Source: Actinomycetes bacterium (lineage in GTDB: Bacteria > Actinomycetota > Actinomycetes > Nanopelagicales > Nanopelagicaceae). From it: a DNA stretch of 37,096 nt. Both the position numbers and the translations under genes were made by a program. The notes beneath the pieces are model-generated. The model was not told the origin of the DNA and ran no database searches. It worked only from the letters and a program-made list of their open reading frames with translations. Below are positions 18,161-28,008 of the stretch, one piece after another. The stretch lies in NCBI GenBank assembly GCA_014190175.1, contig BJFZ01000010.1, forward strand, positions 1 to 37,096, given 5' to 3'. Within the stretch, counting starts at the first letter, position 1, and every line of letters begins with the position of its first letter.

Positions 18161-18466
18161 ATGGCGATTTCACCAGCAGAGGTAGAAGAAGAGGTAGCAG
18201 AAGACAGTGCGCTCGCCGCGTTTAGCACCGATAGTCCATGGATCACAATTGTTTGGGATGACCCAGTTAATTTAATGACATATGTAACACATGTTTTAAT
18301 GGTTTTATTTGGATACAGCCATGAAAAAGCAACGGAGTTGATGCTGAAGATTCACAACGAAGGAAAAGCTGTGGTGAATTCAGGAACCCGCGAAGAGTCC
18401 GAACATGATGTGGCCAGATTGCATGAATATGGACTTTGGGCGACTTTGCAGCGGAGTGGAACATGA
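18161..18466 (+). CDS. clpS: ATP-dependent Clp protease adaptor ClpS
   Basis: ClpS delivers N-degron substrates to the ClpC/ClpA-ClpP protease. The 101-residue protein has the family core [27 protein letters not shown], which provides the Asn-Asp-His/Met pocket for bulky N-terminal residues, and the C-terminal [16 protein letters not shown]. The acidic N-terminus ([11 protein letters not shown]) is the flexible tail seen in the family. Its stop overlaps the DUF2017 start (ATGA). This pair begins the conserved clpS-to-rdgB cluster. Confidence 0.95.
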   Translation: MAISPAEVEEEVAEDSALAAFSTDSPWITIVWDDPVNLMTYVTHVLMVLFGYSHEKATELMLKIHNEGKAVVNSGTREESEHDVARLHEYGLWATLQRSGT

Positions 18467-19062
18467 GTGGATTTTCTAGAAATCCAGATGGTTCAGTTAT
18501 TGCATCATTCACACATTACGAAGGTGCGATATTAAAAAGTTTGGCTGAGCAATTGCTTGAGTTGCTTGGTGAAGAAGAGGGCAAAAGTAGTGATCCACTA
18601 TTAGCAATGGTTGGTATATCAACAAATGACGAATTACCTGATGATCCGGTTTTAGCAAGGCTATTACCAAATGCATATGAAGATCTAAAAGATGCTGCGG
18701 AGTTTCGCCGTTATACCGAAGATGGTGCACGCGAAAAGAAAAAAGCGCATGCACATACAATCCGTGATGGATTGATTGAAGTACTTGAGGACCATGCACT
18801 TGATTTAAATTCACCAGGTTTGGATAAACGGCAAGAAGTACAAATAATTTTGCGAGGCGAATTAATACAAGCATGGCTCATGGGAATTAATGATTTACGT
18901 TTATCACTTGGAGTGCGCTTAAAAATTACCGAAAACTCACATGAGGTGTACAGCAAAATGGGTGAAGATAAACCAGAACGAGCCCTTTACAATTTATTTG
19001 CCTGGCTGGGTTGGCTTCAGGAGTTGCTATTAACCACACTCACGGGACAAGCACAGACATAA
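18463..19062 (+). CDS. DUF2017 family protein
   Basis: This is the conserved actinobacterial neighbour of clpS (the equivalent of Rv1332), 199 residues from ATG 18463. That ATG overlaps the clpS stop and has GGAG 7 nt upstream. The frame is open to 18436 but that part lies inside clpS. The sequence is largely alpha-helical and acidic, with [10 protein letters not shown] near the start and a C-terminal [18 protein letters not shown] segment. No catalytic residues are recognised and its function is unknown. Strict coupling to clpS suggests a role in the same proteolysis step, which is inference. Confidence 0.9.
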   Translation: MSGFSRNPDGSVIASFTHYEGAILKSLAEQLLELLGEEEGKSSDPLLAMVGISTNDELPDDPVLARLLPNAYEDLKDAAEFRRYTEDGAREKKKAHAHTIRDGLIEVLEDHALDLNSPGLDKRQEVQIILRGELIQAWLMGINDLRLSLGVRLKITENSHEVYSKMGEDKPERALYNLFAWLGWLQELLLTTLTGQAQT

Positions 19063-19090
19063 ACAGAATTAATTTATTGGATTTAAGCCG

Positions 19091-19096
19091 TATCAT
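19091..19096 (+). promoter_or_regulatory. -10 TATCAT for the leaderless mec-cysO-cysM operon
   Basis: TATCAT lies 6 nt before ATG 19103, without a Shine-Dalgarno. It would start a transcript covering the peptidase, carrier and synthase genes. Confidence 0.5.
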
Positions 19097-19102
19097 TTAG
19101 CC

Positions 19103-19516
19103 ATGGTTTTGCATATCAGCGCCCAGTTAGTTGCGCAGATTTGGGATGAAGCAGAAGCGGTTCATCCCAATGAGGCCTGTGGCGTAATCGCTGGAACAAT
19201 TGGAAGTGATCTACCAACACGTCATATTCCGATGGTTAACGCGGCCCATTCGCCGACTTTCTATGAGTTTGAGTCAGGGGATCTGCTGCGGCTGTACCGT
19301 GAATTTGATGACCGTGATGAAGAGCCAGTTGTTATTTACCACTCACATACCTCAACGGAGGCGCACCCGTCACGTACTGATATTGCTTATGCTGCCGAGC
19401 CAGGCGCGCATTACGTCCTTGTCTCTACTCGCGAAGAGATTGCAAGTAGGAGTGAATTTCGCTCATTTCGGATCGTTGATGGCGTTGTAACAGAGGAAGA
19501 AGTGGTACTTATTTAA
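19103..19516 (+). CDS. mec: JAMM/M67 family metallopeptidase, Mec-like (CysO-cysteine peptidase)
   Basis: Mec is a zinc peptidase that releases cysteine from the CysO-Cys adduct in the sulfur-carrier cysteine pathway. The 137-residue protein contains the complete JAMM signature: E24 (NEACG), H80-x-H82, then S90 and D93 in HPSRTD. It lies directly upstream of cysO and cysM, the order known in Mycobacterium tuberculosis (Rv1334-Rv1336). In this window the carrier gene encodes an extra C-terminal cysteine after Gly-Gly. This peptidase is therefore the obvious candidate both to mature the carrier and to release cysteine from it. Confidence 0.93.
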   Translation: MVLHISAQLVAQIWDEAEAVHPNEACGVIAGTIGSDLPTRHIPMVNAAHSPTFYEFESGDLLRLYREFDDRDEEPVVIYHSHTSTEAHPSRTDIAYAAEPGAHYVLVSTREEIASRSEFRSFRIVDGVVTEEEVVLI

Positions 19517-19569
19517 TGGAGTTAAATAGAGATTTAGCAAAGATTAAGCAGATAGGGGATACTTAGCGC

Positions 19570-19863
19570 GTGAGTAATTCAGATAATTCAAAAGTAGAAG
19601 TCCGGATCCCAACAATCTTGCGCCCATATACCGGCGGAGCAAAATTGGTGAGTGCTCAAGGTTCGACTTTGCGCGATGTCATCTCAGATTTAGATACAAG
19701 TCACCCGGGTTTAGCTGAGAGATTACTTGATGGCGGTGCCTTGCGCCGGTTTATAAATTTGTATGTAAATGATGAGGATGTTCGATTTATTGGCGGTCTA
19801 GATTTAGTGCTTAAAGATGGAGATAGCATCACGATTCTTCCTGCAGTTGCTGGCGGTTGCTAA
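19570..19863 (+). CDS. cysO: Ubiquitin-like sulfur carrier protein CysO, encoded with C-terminal Gly-Gly-Cys
   Basis: CysO is a MoaD/ThiS-fold carrier whose C-terminal glycine is converted to a thiocarboxylate that donates sulfur to CysM. The 97-residue protein has the beta-grasp pattern (VEVRIPTILRPYTGG, LYVNDEDVR, DGDSITILPAVAGG). The start is GTG 19570 and cysM follows after 6 nt. The unusual point is the terminus: residues 95-97 are Gly-Gly-Cys, followed by TAA. As I recall it, the mycobacterial CysO ends at Gly-Gly. The extra cysteine must be removed before adenylation and sulfur loading. The activating enzyme (MoeZ-type) is not in this window. Confidence 0.92.
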   Translation: MSNSDNSKVEVRIPTILRPYTGGAKLVSAQGSTLRDVISDLDTSHPGLAERLLDGGALRRFINLYVNDEDVRFIGGLDLVLKDGDSITILPAVAGGC

Positions 19864-20820
<957 letters not shown>

Positions 20821-20830
20821 GCTCAGAGCC

Positions 20831-21652
20831 GTGGAAAACCTGACTAACCTGACAGCAACTGCAGCCCCCATTGGAGTCTTTGACTCAGGAGTAGGTGGAT
20901 TGACTGTGGTGCGAACTATTTTGGATCAACTTCCAAATGAACCAATTCTTTACATAGGTGACACTGCTCGCGGACCTTATGGGCCAAGACCGCTTGCTGA
21001 AGTTCGTGCATTTGCACTTGAGATTATGGACAATTTAGTTGAGCAAGGTGTGAAAGCAATTGTGATTGCTTGCAACACTGCAAGTGCTGCGATGTTGCGC
21101 GATGCACGTGAACGATATTCGATTCCAGTAATTGAAGTAATCCAACCTGCTGTTCGTCGTGCCGTAGCCGCAACGCGCAATGGTCGAGTTGGTGTAATTG
21201 GAACACAGACAACAATTGATTCGAGCGCTTATTCAGATGCATTTGCTGCAGCACCACAACTTGAGATCACATCGGTGGCGTGTCCACTATTTGTTTCTTA
21301 TGTAGAACGTGGCGAAACCTTCGGACAAGAAATTTTAAAGATTGCCACAGATTACTTACAACCAATAATTGATGCAGATGCAGATACTTTGGTTCTTGGA
21401 TGTACTCACTATCCACTATTAACTGGCGTAATCTCGTATGTGGTTGGTGAAGGCGTTACTTTAGTTTCCAGTGCTGAAGAGACTGCTAAAGATCTGTATC
21501 GAAAGCTGGCTGAAAGTGGAGTTGAAAGAGCCGCAGACGCCGGAGCCCCCGAACATAAGTTTTATGCCACCGGAGATACTCGAACATTTTCGGCTCTTGC
21601 TCGACGTTTTCTCGGCCCAGAAGTTACTGCAGTAGAGAATTTAACCCTTTAA
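20831..21652 (+). CDS. murI: Glutamate racemase
   Basis: MurI interconverts L- and D-glutamate, supplying D-Glu for peptidoglycan. The 273-residue protein has the N-terminal [12 protein letters not shown] with its active-site Asp-Ser, the first catalytic cysteine in IACNTASA, and the second in LGCTHYPLL. The start is GTG 20831, 10 nt after cysM, with no good ribosome site but a TAGGCT hexamer 7 nt upstream. In mycobacteria a rhomboid gene separates cysM from murI and a metallo-hydrolase gene separates murI from rph. Both are absent here. Confidence 0.96.
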   Translation: MENLTNLTATAAPIGVFDSGVGGLTVVRTILDQLPNEPILYIGDTARGPYGPRPLAEVRAFALEIMDNLVEQGVKAIVIACNTASAAMLRDARERYSIPVIEVIQPAVRRAVAATRNGRVGVIGTQTTIDSSAYSDAFAAAPQLEITSVACPLFVSYVERGETFGQEILKIATDYLQPIIDADADTLVLGCTHYPLLTGVISYVVGEGVTLVSSAEETAKDLYRKLAESGVERAADAGAPEHKFYATGDTRTFSALARRFLGPEVTAVENLTL

Positions 21653-21683
21653 TAAATAGAAATATAAAAATAGGAGAGAGTAA

Positions 21684-22415
21684 ATGACCGAACTTAATCA
21701 AAGAAGTGATGGAAGAAGTAGCGATGCATTACGCAAGATTAAATTTACGCGTGGGTGGTTAAATCACGCCGAAGGTTCAGTGATTGTTGAGTTTGGGCAG
21801 ACCCGGGTTTTATGCGCTGCATCCTTTACTGCTGGTGTTCCACGTTGGATGGCTGGGCAAGGAAAAGGTTGGGTTACATCAGAGTATTCAATGTTGCCAC
21901 GTGCCACTAATACCCGATCAGATCGGGAAAGTGTCAAAGGAAAATTAGGCGGTCGCACGCAAGAGATTTCACGTTTAATCGGCCGATCGCTGCGTTCGAT
22001 TATTGATATGTCAGCACTTGGCGAAAACACAATTGTGCTTGATTGTGATGTGCTGCAAGCAGATGGTGGAACTCGTACTGCAGCAATCACTGGCGCCTAT
22101 GTTGCATTAGTCGATGCAATTACTTGGGCACAAGGTCAAGGTTTAGTAAAAGGATCACCACTTACAGATTCAATCTCGGCAGTTAGTGTTGGAATCATTG
22201 ATGGAAAACCAACCTTGGATCTTTGCTATGAAGAAGATGTTCGCGCCGACACTGATATGAATGTGGTTTGTACCGGATCAGGAAAATTTGTAGAAGTACA
22301 AGGCACCGCAGAACGTGAACCATTTGATCGTGCACTTCTTGATCAACTCTTAGATTTAGCATTAAAAGGCTGCTCTGATTTAACTAAATTTCAAAAAGCA
22401 GCACTTGCTAAGTAA
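21684..22415 (+). CDS. rph: Ribonuclease PH
   Basis: RNase PH is a phosphorolytic 3' to 5' exoribonuclease that trims tRNA 3' ends. The 243-residue protein starts with [20 protein letters not shown] and contains [27 protein letters not shown] and [23 protein letters not shown], the phosphate- and RNA-binding motifs of the family. The ATG follows a clear ribosome site (AGGAGAG), unlike many neighbours. rdgB begins 10 nt after its stop, forming a conserved actinobacterial pair. Confidence 0.97.
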   Translation: MTELNQRSDGRSSDALRKIKFTRGWLNHAEGSVIVEFGQTRVLCAASFTAGVPRWMAGQGKGWVTSEYSMLPRATNTRSDRESVKGKLGGRTQEISRLIGRSLRSIIDMSALGENTIVLDCDVLQADGGTRTAAITGAYVALVDAITWAQGQGLVKGSPLTDSISAVSVGIIDGKPTLDLCYEEDVRADTDMNVVCTGSGKFVEVQGTAEREPFDRALLDQLLDLALKGCSDLTKFQKAALAK

Positions 22416-22425
22416 AGAGCAATAA

Positions 22426-23016
22426 ATGAAATTGGTCCTCGCTACTCGAAATCATGGAAAAATTGTCGAGCTACAAAGAATTATCGCTGAGATAATGCCT
22501 GATGTTGAATTAGTTGGTACTGATTTATTCCCTGATCTTGCTGATGTTGAGGAAACCGAAGATTCTTTTATTGGCAATGCGTTATTGAAAGCACACGCAG
22601 TCGCTAACGCCACCGGCTTATCAGCGATTGCAGATGACAGTGGGCTAAGTGTCAACGCACTAAATGGTGCACCAGGAATATTCTCGGCTCGTTATGCCGG
22701 AACTCATGGTGATGATTTAGCAAACTTAAATAAAGTGCTTAGCGATATGGATCAGGCGCGTGATCGCTCGGCTGCATTTCATTGCGCAGCTGCATTTGCT
22801 AAACCAGATGGATTTGAAATAGTGGTTGAAGCGAAGTTGCTTGGGAGATTAACGACAACCCCAATCGGGGATGATGGTTTTGGGTACGATCCGATTTTTA
22901 TACCTGACGGCTTCGAGATCACTACAGCCCAAATGAGCCCGGCGCAAAAAGATCAGATCAGTCATCGTGGAATGGCGTTTAGGGCTTTAATCCCAAAGGT
23001 AGTAAACGCACTTTAA
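22426..23016 (+). CDS. rdgB: XTP/dITP diphosphohydrolase (RdgB/HAM1)
   Basis: This house-cleaning enzyme hydrolyses non-canonical purine triphosphates (XTP, ITP, dITP) to monophosphates, keeping them out of nucleic acids. The 196-residue protein shows LATRNHGKIVEL at the N-terminus, the metal-site ADDSGLSVNALNGAPGIFSARYAG, DDGFGYDPIF and SHRGMAFRAL near the end, all diagnostic. It ends the clpS-rdgB cluster. The 90-bp gap to ppk1 holds no gene and no clear terminator. Confidence 0.97.
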   Translation: MKLVLATRNHGKIVELQRIIAEIMPDVELVGTDLFPDLADVEETEDSFIGNALLKAHAVANATGLSAIADDSGLSVNALNGAPGIFSARYAGTHGDDLANLNKVLSDMDQARDRSAAFHCAAAFAKPDGFEIVVEAKLLGRLTTTPIGDDGFGYDPIFIPDGFEITTAQMSPAQKDQISHRGMAFRALIPKVVNAL

Positions 23017-23106
23017 GCGGTTTTTCAGAGGCGCTACTTCGACCTGTTCAGGGTCAGCACGCATACTTTTTACCTACTGTTCACCCAACTCAGGCAAGAT
23101 TGGCGG

Positions 23107-25179
23107 GTGTCCACTCCAAGTGCGAGCAGGTTTACTGATCGCGAATTAAGTTGGTTAGATTTCAATCAACGAGTTCTTGAATTGGCGCAAGATAAAGAGG
23201 TTCCACTTCTCGAGCGAATTAGGTTTTTGGCGATTTTCAACTCGAACTTAGATGAGTTTTTTATGGTGCGAGTCGCTTCTTTGAAGCGAAAAATCGAAGC
23301 GGGTGTTGTTAATGTAAATTCAGCTGGTTATGCCCCAAGAGAACAGATGGAAGTTGTCTTAAAACGTACTCACGAACTTGTCGAGCGACAATCTAAATGT
23401 TTCCATGAAGATTTAATTCCAGAGTTATCAAAAATTAGAGTTAATTTCTTAACCTGGGATGATTTAAGTGAAAGTGAAATTGTTTACCTACAAGATTTAT
23501 TTACCTCCAAAATTTATCCAGTATTAACTCCACTTGGAGTAGATCCGGCGCACCCATTCCCACATATTTCTGGTTTATCCCTAAATATCGGAATTCAACT
23601 TCGCAATCCACAATCTCTTGAGGAATTTTTTGCCAGAGTTAAGATTCCTTTAAACTTACCAAGATTTATCGCAACTTCAGATGGTGCAAAAAATAGATAC
23701 ATTCCGCTTGAATTATTAATTAGAAAAAATCTAAGTCAATTATTTCCAGGGATGGAAATGTTAACTCACTACACTTTTAGATTAACGCGTAATCAAGATA
23801 TGGAACTGGATGAAGAAGAGACAGATGATATTTTGCTCACTCTCGAAAAAGAGTTGCAAAAACGCCGGTTTGGGCCCCCGGTTCGACTAGAAGTACCACT
23901 AGATATTCCCGCCAAAATTCTCGCCGATTTAGCCTATGAATTAGAGATCGATGAAAGCGAAATCATTAAATACCAAGAACCTTTGGATTTAACTGGCCTA
24001 AATCAAATTGCAGATCTTGAGATATCAAATCTAAAATTTTCGCCTTTTTCAAGTTCAACCCCACCACAATTCACCGAGATTGAAGATGATTCACCAGAAG
24101 AGTTTTTTGCTGCGCTAAGGCACGGTGAAATTCTTTTACATCACCCTTATGACTCATTTACAAATACCGTAGTTAAATTTTTAGAATCTGCCGCAGCCGA
24201 TCCTAATGTTTTGGCTATTAAGCAAACTTTGTATCGCACATCTGGTGACTCACCCATCATGAATGCATTAATAGAGGCGGCAGAAGCCGGTAAACAAGTC
24301 CTTGCCGTTGTGGAAATTAGAGCCCGTTTTGATGAGATGGCAAACATGAAATGGGCGCGCAAGTTAGAAGATGCTGGAGTGCATGTTGTTTATGGATTAT
24401 TAGGTCTGAAGACTCATGCCAAATTATCTTTAGTGGTTCGCGAAGAACCAAGTGGAATTAGACGTTACTGCCATGTTGGAACTGGAAATTACAATCCAAA
24501 GACCGCCCGGTTTTATGATGATTTTGGATTGTTAAGTGCTGACTTCTCTTTGTGTGATGATTTAACCAAACTTTTTAATCAATTATCGGGGTTCGCACCA
24601 TCAACAACATTTGCACGTTTGTTAGTAGCACCTAAAACACTGCGAAGTGGAATTTTAGCGCGGATTGAAAATGAAATTAATAATCACAGCGCTGGTAAAC
24701 CAAGTGGAATACGTTTCAAATTGAACTCTTTGCTGGATGAAGAGATTATTGAAGCACTTTACAAAGCCTCGAATGTCGGCGTCCCAGTGAAGTTGGTAGT
24801 TAGAGGAATTTGCGCTCTAAAAGCCGGCGTTCCGGGGCTTTCAGAAAATATAGTCGTTCGCTCAGTTTTAGGTAGATTTTTAGAACACACCCGAATTTAT
24901 AATTTTGTTGCTGCTGGAGAAAATGAATATTGGATCGGTAGCGCTGATTTGATGCACAGAAATCTAGATCGAAGAATTGAAAGTTTAATACGTGTTGAAA
25001 GAAGTGATCATAAACTTGAATTGGATCAAGCGATTTCTGAAGATTTATCAGATGATTTATCAACGTGGCATTTAATTGAAGGCGACAAATGGCACCGCAA
25101 GGTATCTGATGGTGCGGGGAATAAATTACAAACTCCTCAAGAAGTGATGATCAAAAGAAAGAGGCGCTTACCTTCATGA
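23107..25179 (+). CDS. ppk1: Polyphosphate kinase 1
   Basis: PPK1 reversibly polymerises the gamma phosphate of ATP into inorganic polyphosphate. The 690-residue protein has the N domain (RELSWLDFNQRVLELA), the head domain, and two phospholipase-D-like catalytic domains. The phospho-accepting histidine is H437 in LKTHAKLSLVV. HVGTGNYNPKTARFYDDFG and the C-terminal EYWIGSADLMHRNLDRR complete the active site. The start is GTG 23107. A CAAGAT hexamer 6 nt upstream is an imperfect leaderless -10. The ORF overlaps the next gene by 4 nt (ATGA), so kinase and MutT1 are translationally coupled. Confidence 0.97.
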   Translation: MSTPSASRFTDRELSWLDFNQRVLELAQDKEVPLLERIRFLAIFNSNLDEFFMVRVASLKRKIEAGVVNVNSAGYAPREQMEVVLKRTHELVERQSKCFHEDLIPELSKIRVNFLTWDDLSESEIVYLQDLFTSKIYPVLTPLGVDPAHPFPHISGLSLNIGIQLRNPQSLEEFFARVKIPLNLPRFIATSDGAKNRYIPLELLIRKNLSQLFPGMEMLTHYTFRLTRNQDMELDEEETDDILLTLEKELQKRRFGPPVRLEVPLDIPAKILADLAYELEIDESEIIKYQEPLDLTGLNQIADLEISNLKFSPFSSSTPPQFTEIEDDSPEEFFAALRHGEILLHHPYDSFTNTVVKFLESAAADPNVLAIKQTLYRTSGDSPIMNALIEAAEAGKQVLAVVEIRARFDEMANMKWARKLEDAGVHVVYGLLGLKTHAKLSLVVREEPSGIRRYCHVGTGNYNPKTARFYDDFGLLSADFSLCDDLTKLFNQLSGFAPSTTFARLLVAPKTLRSGILARIENEINNHSAGKPSGIRFKLNSLLDEEIIEALYKASNVGVPVKLVVRGICALKAGVPGLSENIVVRSVLGRFLEHTRIYNFVAAGENEYWIGSADLMHRNLDRRIESLIRVERSDHKLELDQAISEDLSDDLSTWHLIEGDKWHRKVSDGAGNKLQTPQEVMIKRKRRLPS

Positions 25180-26108
25180 GTAAAGCAAATTTTGATTCGG
25201 ATACGACTGAGATTATGGCCGCTGGTGCGGTCCTTTATCGATTAGGTGAAGATGAAATTGAGATCGGCCTGATTCACCGTCCTCGATATGACGATTGGTC
25301 TTTCCCGAAAGGAAAGATTGAGTTTGGTGAATCTTTTTTGGCAACTGCCCACAGGGAAGTATTGGAAGAGACCGGATATGCGGCCAAATTCGGCCCACTA
25401 ATAGCGGAAATTCAATATTTAGCTGAAGGGGTACCGAAACGAGTTAAGTATTGGGCAGCACAAGCGATTTCCGCAGCAAAACCAATTGCAGATATCGAAG
25501 AGGTAGACCAATTTGAGTGGCACAGCGTTAAAAGTGCAAAAACTAAATTAACTCACGAAGAAGATCGAAAAGTGCTTAAGTTATTTAAAGATATCTCCGT
25601 AGGAATAGATAAATATTCCACTTTGATTTTATTGCGCCATGCCAAGGCATTAAAGCGAGTCGAATGGATCGGCGATGATGGAGATCGGCCACTAGATAAT
25701 CGTGGTCAAATTCAATCTGAGAAATTTCGATCGATTTACGAGGCATATGGAATAGATGAAATATTTAGTTCTGATGCCTACCGATGTCTTGAAACTGTAA
25801 GACCTCTAGGTCGTGATCTTGGAATTAATGTAGGGATTGCAAGTGATATCAGTGAATATCAATATTCGCGCAATAAAGATAAACCACTTAAATTTGCTAA
25901 AAAGTTTTTGAAAGCCTCTAAGGATAGTGAAAGTATTAAAACCATTTTGCTATGCAGTCACAATCCTGTACTTCCCAAGATTTTAAAAGAATTGGCCGGC
26001 GCGATGGCTGTTGATGAAATCAATTTAGGGCTAGAGCCGGGTGATGGTTGGGTTTTATTTCATCATGAAGGAAAAGTACGCGCAATTAATTTTATTCAAG
26101 CCCCTTAA
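25176..26108 (+). CDS. mutT1: MutT1-like two-domain Nudix hydrolase / histidine phosphatase
   Basis: The 310-residue fusion has an N-terminal Nudix domain (Nudix box residues 46-68, GKIEFGES...REVLEETGY) and a C-terminal histidine-phosphatase domain. The latter has the catalytic LLRHAKA and a second histidine in CSHNPVLP. This is the architecture of mycobacterial MutT1 (Rv2985), which hydrolyses 8-oxo-(d)GTP and diadenosine polyphosphates, and whose gene is also next to ppk1. The ATG overlaps the ppk1 stop. Its own stop overlaps the convergent ppx stop. The exact substrate is inferred from the family. Confidence 0.93.
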   Translation: MSKANFDSDTTEIMAAGAVLYRLGEDEIEIGLIHRPRYDDWSFPKGKIEFGESFLATAHREVLEETGYAAKFGPLIAEIQYLAEGVPKRVKYWAAQAISAAKPIADIEEVDQFEWHSVKSAKTKLTHEEDRKVLKLFKDISVGIDKYSTLILLRHAKALKRVEWIGDDGDRPLDNRGQIQSEKFRSIYEAYGIDEIFSSDAYRCLETVRPLGRDLGINVGIASDISEYQYSRNKDKPLKFAKKFLKASKDSESIKTILLCSHNPVLPKILKELAGAMAVDEINLGLEPGDGWVLFHHEGKVRAINFIQAP

Positions 26109-27019
26109 ATTTCTAACCAATCTAATCTTCTTAGGATGACCCCTTCCCGAAGCGCCCACGGACAGATATGAATCGCATCGACTCCGATTGCGTGCAAAGT
26201 TTGGCGTGCGACCATTGCTCCAGCCACTATTTGATGGGCCCGAGTTTTAGATACACCTGGAAGTTCATTACGTTCTGCTGCTTTCATCTTTAGAAGTTTA
26301 GGAACCATTTCATCGAGGCAGTCACGCGTTAAGCGTTTATCTGAATCACCAAGCCAATCCTGCGACATTTTGGCCAGTGTGCGTAGTGTCTTGCTTGTTC
26401 CAGCCACTTTATCAACCTTATGCTCAGCAAAAGCTGCAGCTGGTGTCTCTAAATACTCATTAATGTAATCTTCAAGATCGCGCGCGGATTTGTTGGTAAA
26501 TGGATCCTCCTTGAGAAAGGAGTGCGTTAGCCGACCTGCACCAAGTGGAAGCGATAACGCAAGTGCCGGTTCCTCATCGCAACCGGTAGCAAGTTCAAGT
26601 GAACCACCTCCGATGTCGATGACCAACAAATCACCACTTGACCAACCAAACCAGCGACGAGCAGCTAAAAAAGTAAAACGCGCCTCTTCTTCACCAGATA
26701 AAACACTTAATTCAATTCCGCAATTTTCATTAATATGGTTGATTACCCGTTCACCATTTGTGGCATCGCGAATAGCAGAAGTTGCAAAAGTTAAAATTTC
26801 TTCAGTTTGAAATTTTGCAGCTTCAGTCATAGCGGCTTTTATAATTAAAGTTAACGCTTGAATTCCTTCTATCGTTATTGCGCCACCGGCATCCAAATAA
26901 TCAGTTAAGTGAAGTTCAGTTTTATGACTAGTAGCTGGAACTGGTTGCGCACCGCGGTGGGCATCAACTACCTGTAAGTGGATCGTGTTGGAGCCCACAT
27001 CAAGAACTCCCAATCGCAT
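26105..27019 (-). CDS. ppx: Ppx/GppA family exopolyphosphatase
   Basis: This enzyme removes terminal phosphates from polyphosphate, or pppGpp phosphate in some members. The 304-residue protein has the ASKHA nucleotide-binding motifs GVLDVGSNTIHLQV at the start and IDIGGGSLELA in the middle, plus the catalytic SGEEEARF. It lacks the C-terminal HD-like domain of the Escherichia coli enzyme, like the short actinobacterial Ppx proteins. The ATG at 27019 has TAAGTT 7 nt upstream on its strand and no ribosome site. It converges on ppk1-mutT1 with a 4-bp overlap of the coding ends. Confidence 0.94.
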   Translation of the reverse strand: MRLGVLDVGSNTIHLQVVDAHRGAQPVPATSHKTELHLTDYLDAGGAITIEGIQALTLIIKAAMTEAAKFQTEEILTFATSAIRDATNGERVINHINENCGIELSVLSGEEEARFTFLAARRWFGWSSGDLLVIDIGGGSLELATGCDEEPALALSLPLGAGRLTHSFLKEDPFTNKSARDLEDYINEYLETPAAAFAEHKVDKVAGTSKTLRTLAKMSQDWLGDSDKRLTRDCLDEMVPKLLKMKAAERNELPGVSKTRAHQIVAGAMVARQTLHAIGVDAIHICPWALREGVILRRLDWLEI

Positions 27020-27026
27020 GTGGAAA

Positions 27027-27032
27027 AACTTA
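27027..27032 (-). promoter_or_regulatory. -10 TAAGTT for leaderless ppx
   Basis: On the minus strand TAAGTT precedes the ppx ATG by 7 nt. Confidence 0.4.
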
Positions 27033-27081
27033 CCGCGCAGAGGGCAAATATTCCGTTAAGTGGTTCAAAACTTTTATTGGT

Positions 27082-27114
27082 GTCAAGAAGCCGTCAAGAA
27101 CTCGTCAAGAAGTG
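27082..27114. repeat. Three 11-bp tandem repeats at the end of the hemolysin III gene
   Basis: GTCAAGAAGCC, GTCAAGAACTC and GTCAAGAAGTG follow one another without spacers. The third copy covers the stop codon and last codons of the minus-strand hemolysin III gene (stop at 27107-27105). Confidence 0.8.
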
Positions 27115-27794
27115 TAAATGGCGATTGAGATTGCAACGTATTGGGAAACCCAGGCAGCGATAACAAAGAGGTGAAAATATTCGTGAAAGCCGAAGTAGCG
27201 CGCATTTTTGCCTGGGAATTTAAATGCATAAGCCAGTGCCCCGACTGAATAAAATAAACCACCTAAGAGCAGCGGTATCAGAATCTTTAATCCACCTTCT
27301 TGGTACAACTGTGGTGTATAAATAATGGCCACCCATCCAAGGGCTAAGTAGATTCCGACATAAAGCCAACGCGGTGCTGAAAGCCAAAAAACTCTAATCG
27401 CAACTCCCGCGAGGGCTCCCAACCAAATTACCCAAAGCAATACTGCGCGGTCTTTACCAGCTAAAAGAGTTATCGCAAATGGAGTGTAAGAGCCAGCAAT
27501 AATTAAATTTATATTTGCATGATCAAGACGGCGCCAGATTTTTTTCTTTTTTGGCGACCAAGGAACGCGATGATAAATTGCTGAAACACTAAATAGCGCA
27601 ACTGCTGTTAATGCATAAAGTGCAACTGCAAACTTAAAACTTTCCTTACTTAAAATAAACAGCACCAAAGAGGCAATGAAAACTAGTGGTGCGGCAATTA
27701 AATGTGACCAGCCGCGGAGTTTCGGCGGGACGGGTGGAGTTGGCACGCCGGGAAAAGAGGGTGATGAAGGTGAAGAAGGTACTGAATAATCCAA
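27105..27794 (-). CDS. Hemolysin III family (HlyIII/PAQR-like) membrane protein
   Basis: This is a seven-helix membrane protein with the conserved family sites SAIYHR, RRLDHANI and HEYFHLFVI, whose His, Asp and Ser residues form a metal site in the PAQR/CREST superfamily. Despite the name, its bacterial role is unclear. The N-terminus is Pro/Ser-rich (SSPSSPSFPGVPTPPVPP) and cytosolic, about 25 residues longer than minimal members. The frame allows GTG 27800, but a perfect GGAGG (27804-27800) sits 5 nt before TTG 27794, so TTG is preferred. The GTG would be usable only if leaderless. 84 bp separate its stop from the ppx start. Confidence 0.9.
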   Translation of the reverse strand: MDYSVPSSPSSPSFPGVPTPPVPPKLRGWSHLIAAPLVFIASLVLFILSKESFKFAVALYALTAVALFSVSAIYHRVPWSPKKKKIWRRLDHANINLIIAGSYTPFAITLLAGKDRAVLLWVIWLGALAGVAIRVFWLSAPRWLYVGIYLALGWVAIIYTPQLYQEGGLKILIPLLLGGLFYSVGALAYAFKFPGKNARYFGFHEYFHLFVIAAWVSQYVAISIAIYTS

Positions 27795-27883
27795 ATGCAC
27801 CTCCGCTACTTACCTAAATAACTCCTAGATAAAACCTTAATAACTTGTTCGTTTTGGTTGAGATATTAGAAAGTATTTTAAAT

Positions 27884-27967
27884 TGGTGCGGGAGGCGGGA
27901 CTTGAACCCGCACGTCCGAAGACACAGGTTCCTAAGACCTGCGTGTCTGCCATTTCACCACTCCCGC
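27884..27967 (-). tRNA. tRNA-Leu (anticodon UAG), CCA encoded
   Basis: On the minus strand the acceptor stem GCGGGAG (27967-27961) pairs with CTCCCGC, followed by discriminator A and CCA (27886-27884). The anticodon stem CAGGT/ACCTG encloses the loop CTTAGGA, giving anticodon UAG. A long variable arm (TGTCTTCGGACG) and the T-arm GGGTTCAAGTCCC confirm a class II leucine tRNA reading CUN codons. It is divergent from argS. Confidence 0.95.
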
Positions 27968-27996
27968 AAGAGCGACGGAGATAAGGGTAAGCCCGA

Positions 27997-28002
27997 TAGC
28001 CT
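27997..28002 (+). promoter_or_regulatory. -10 TAGCCT for the leaderless argS operon
   Basis: TAGCCT lies 6 nt before the GTG start at 28009. No Shine-Dalgarno is visible. Confidence 0.45.
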
Positions 28003-28008
28003 TAGAGT

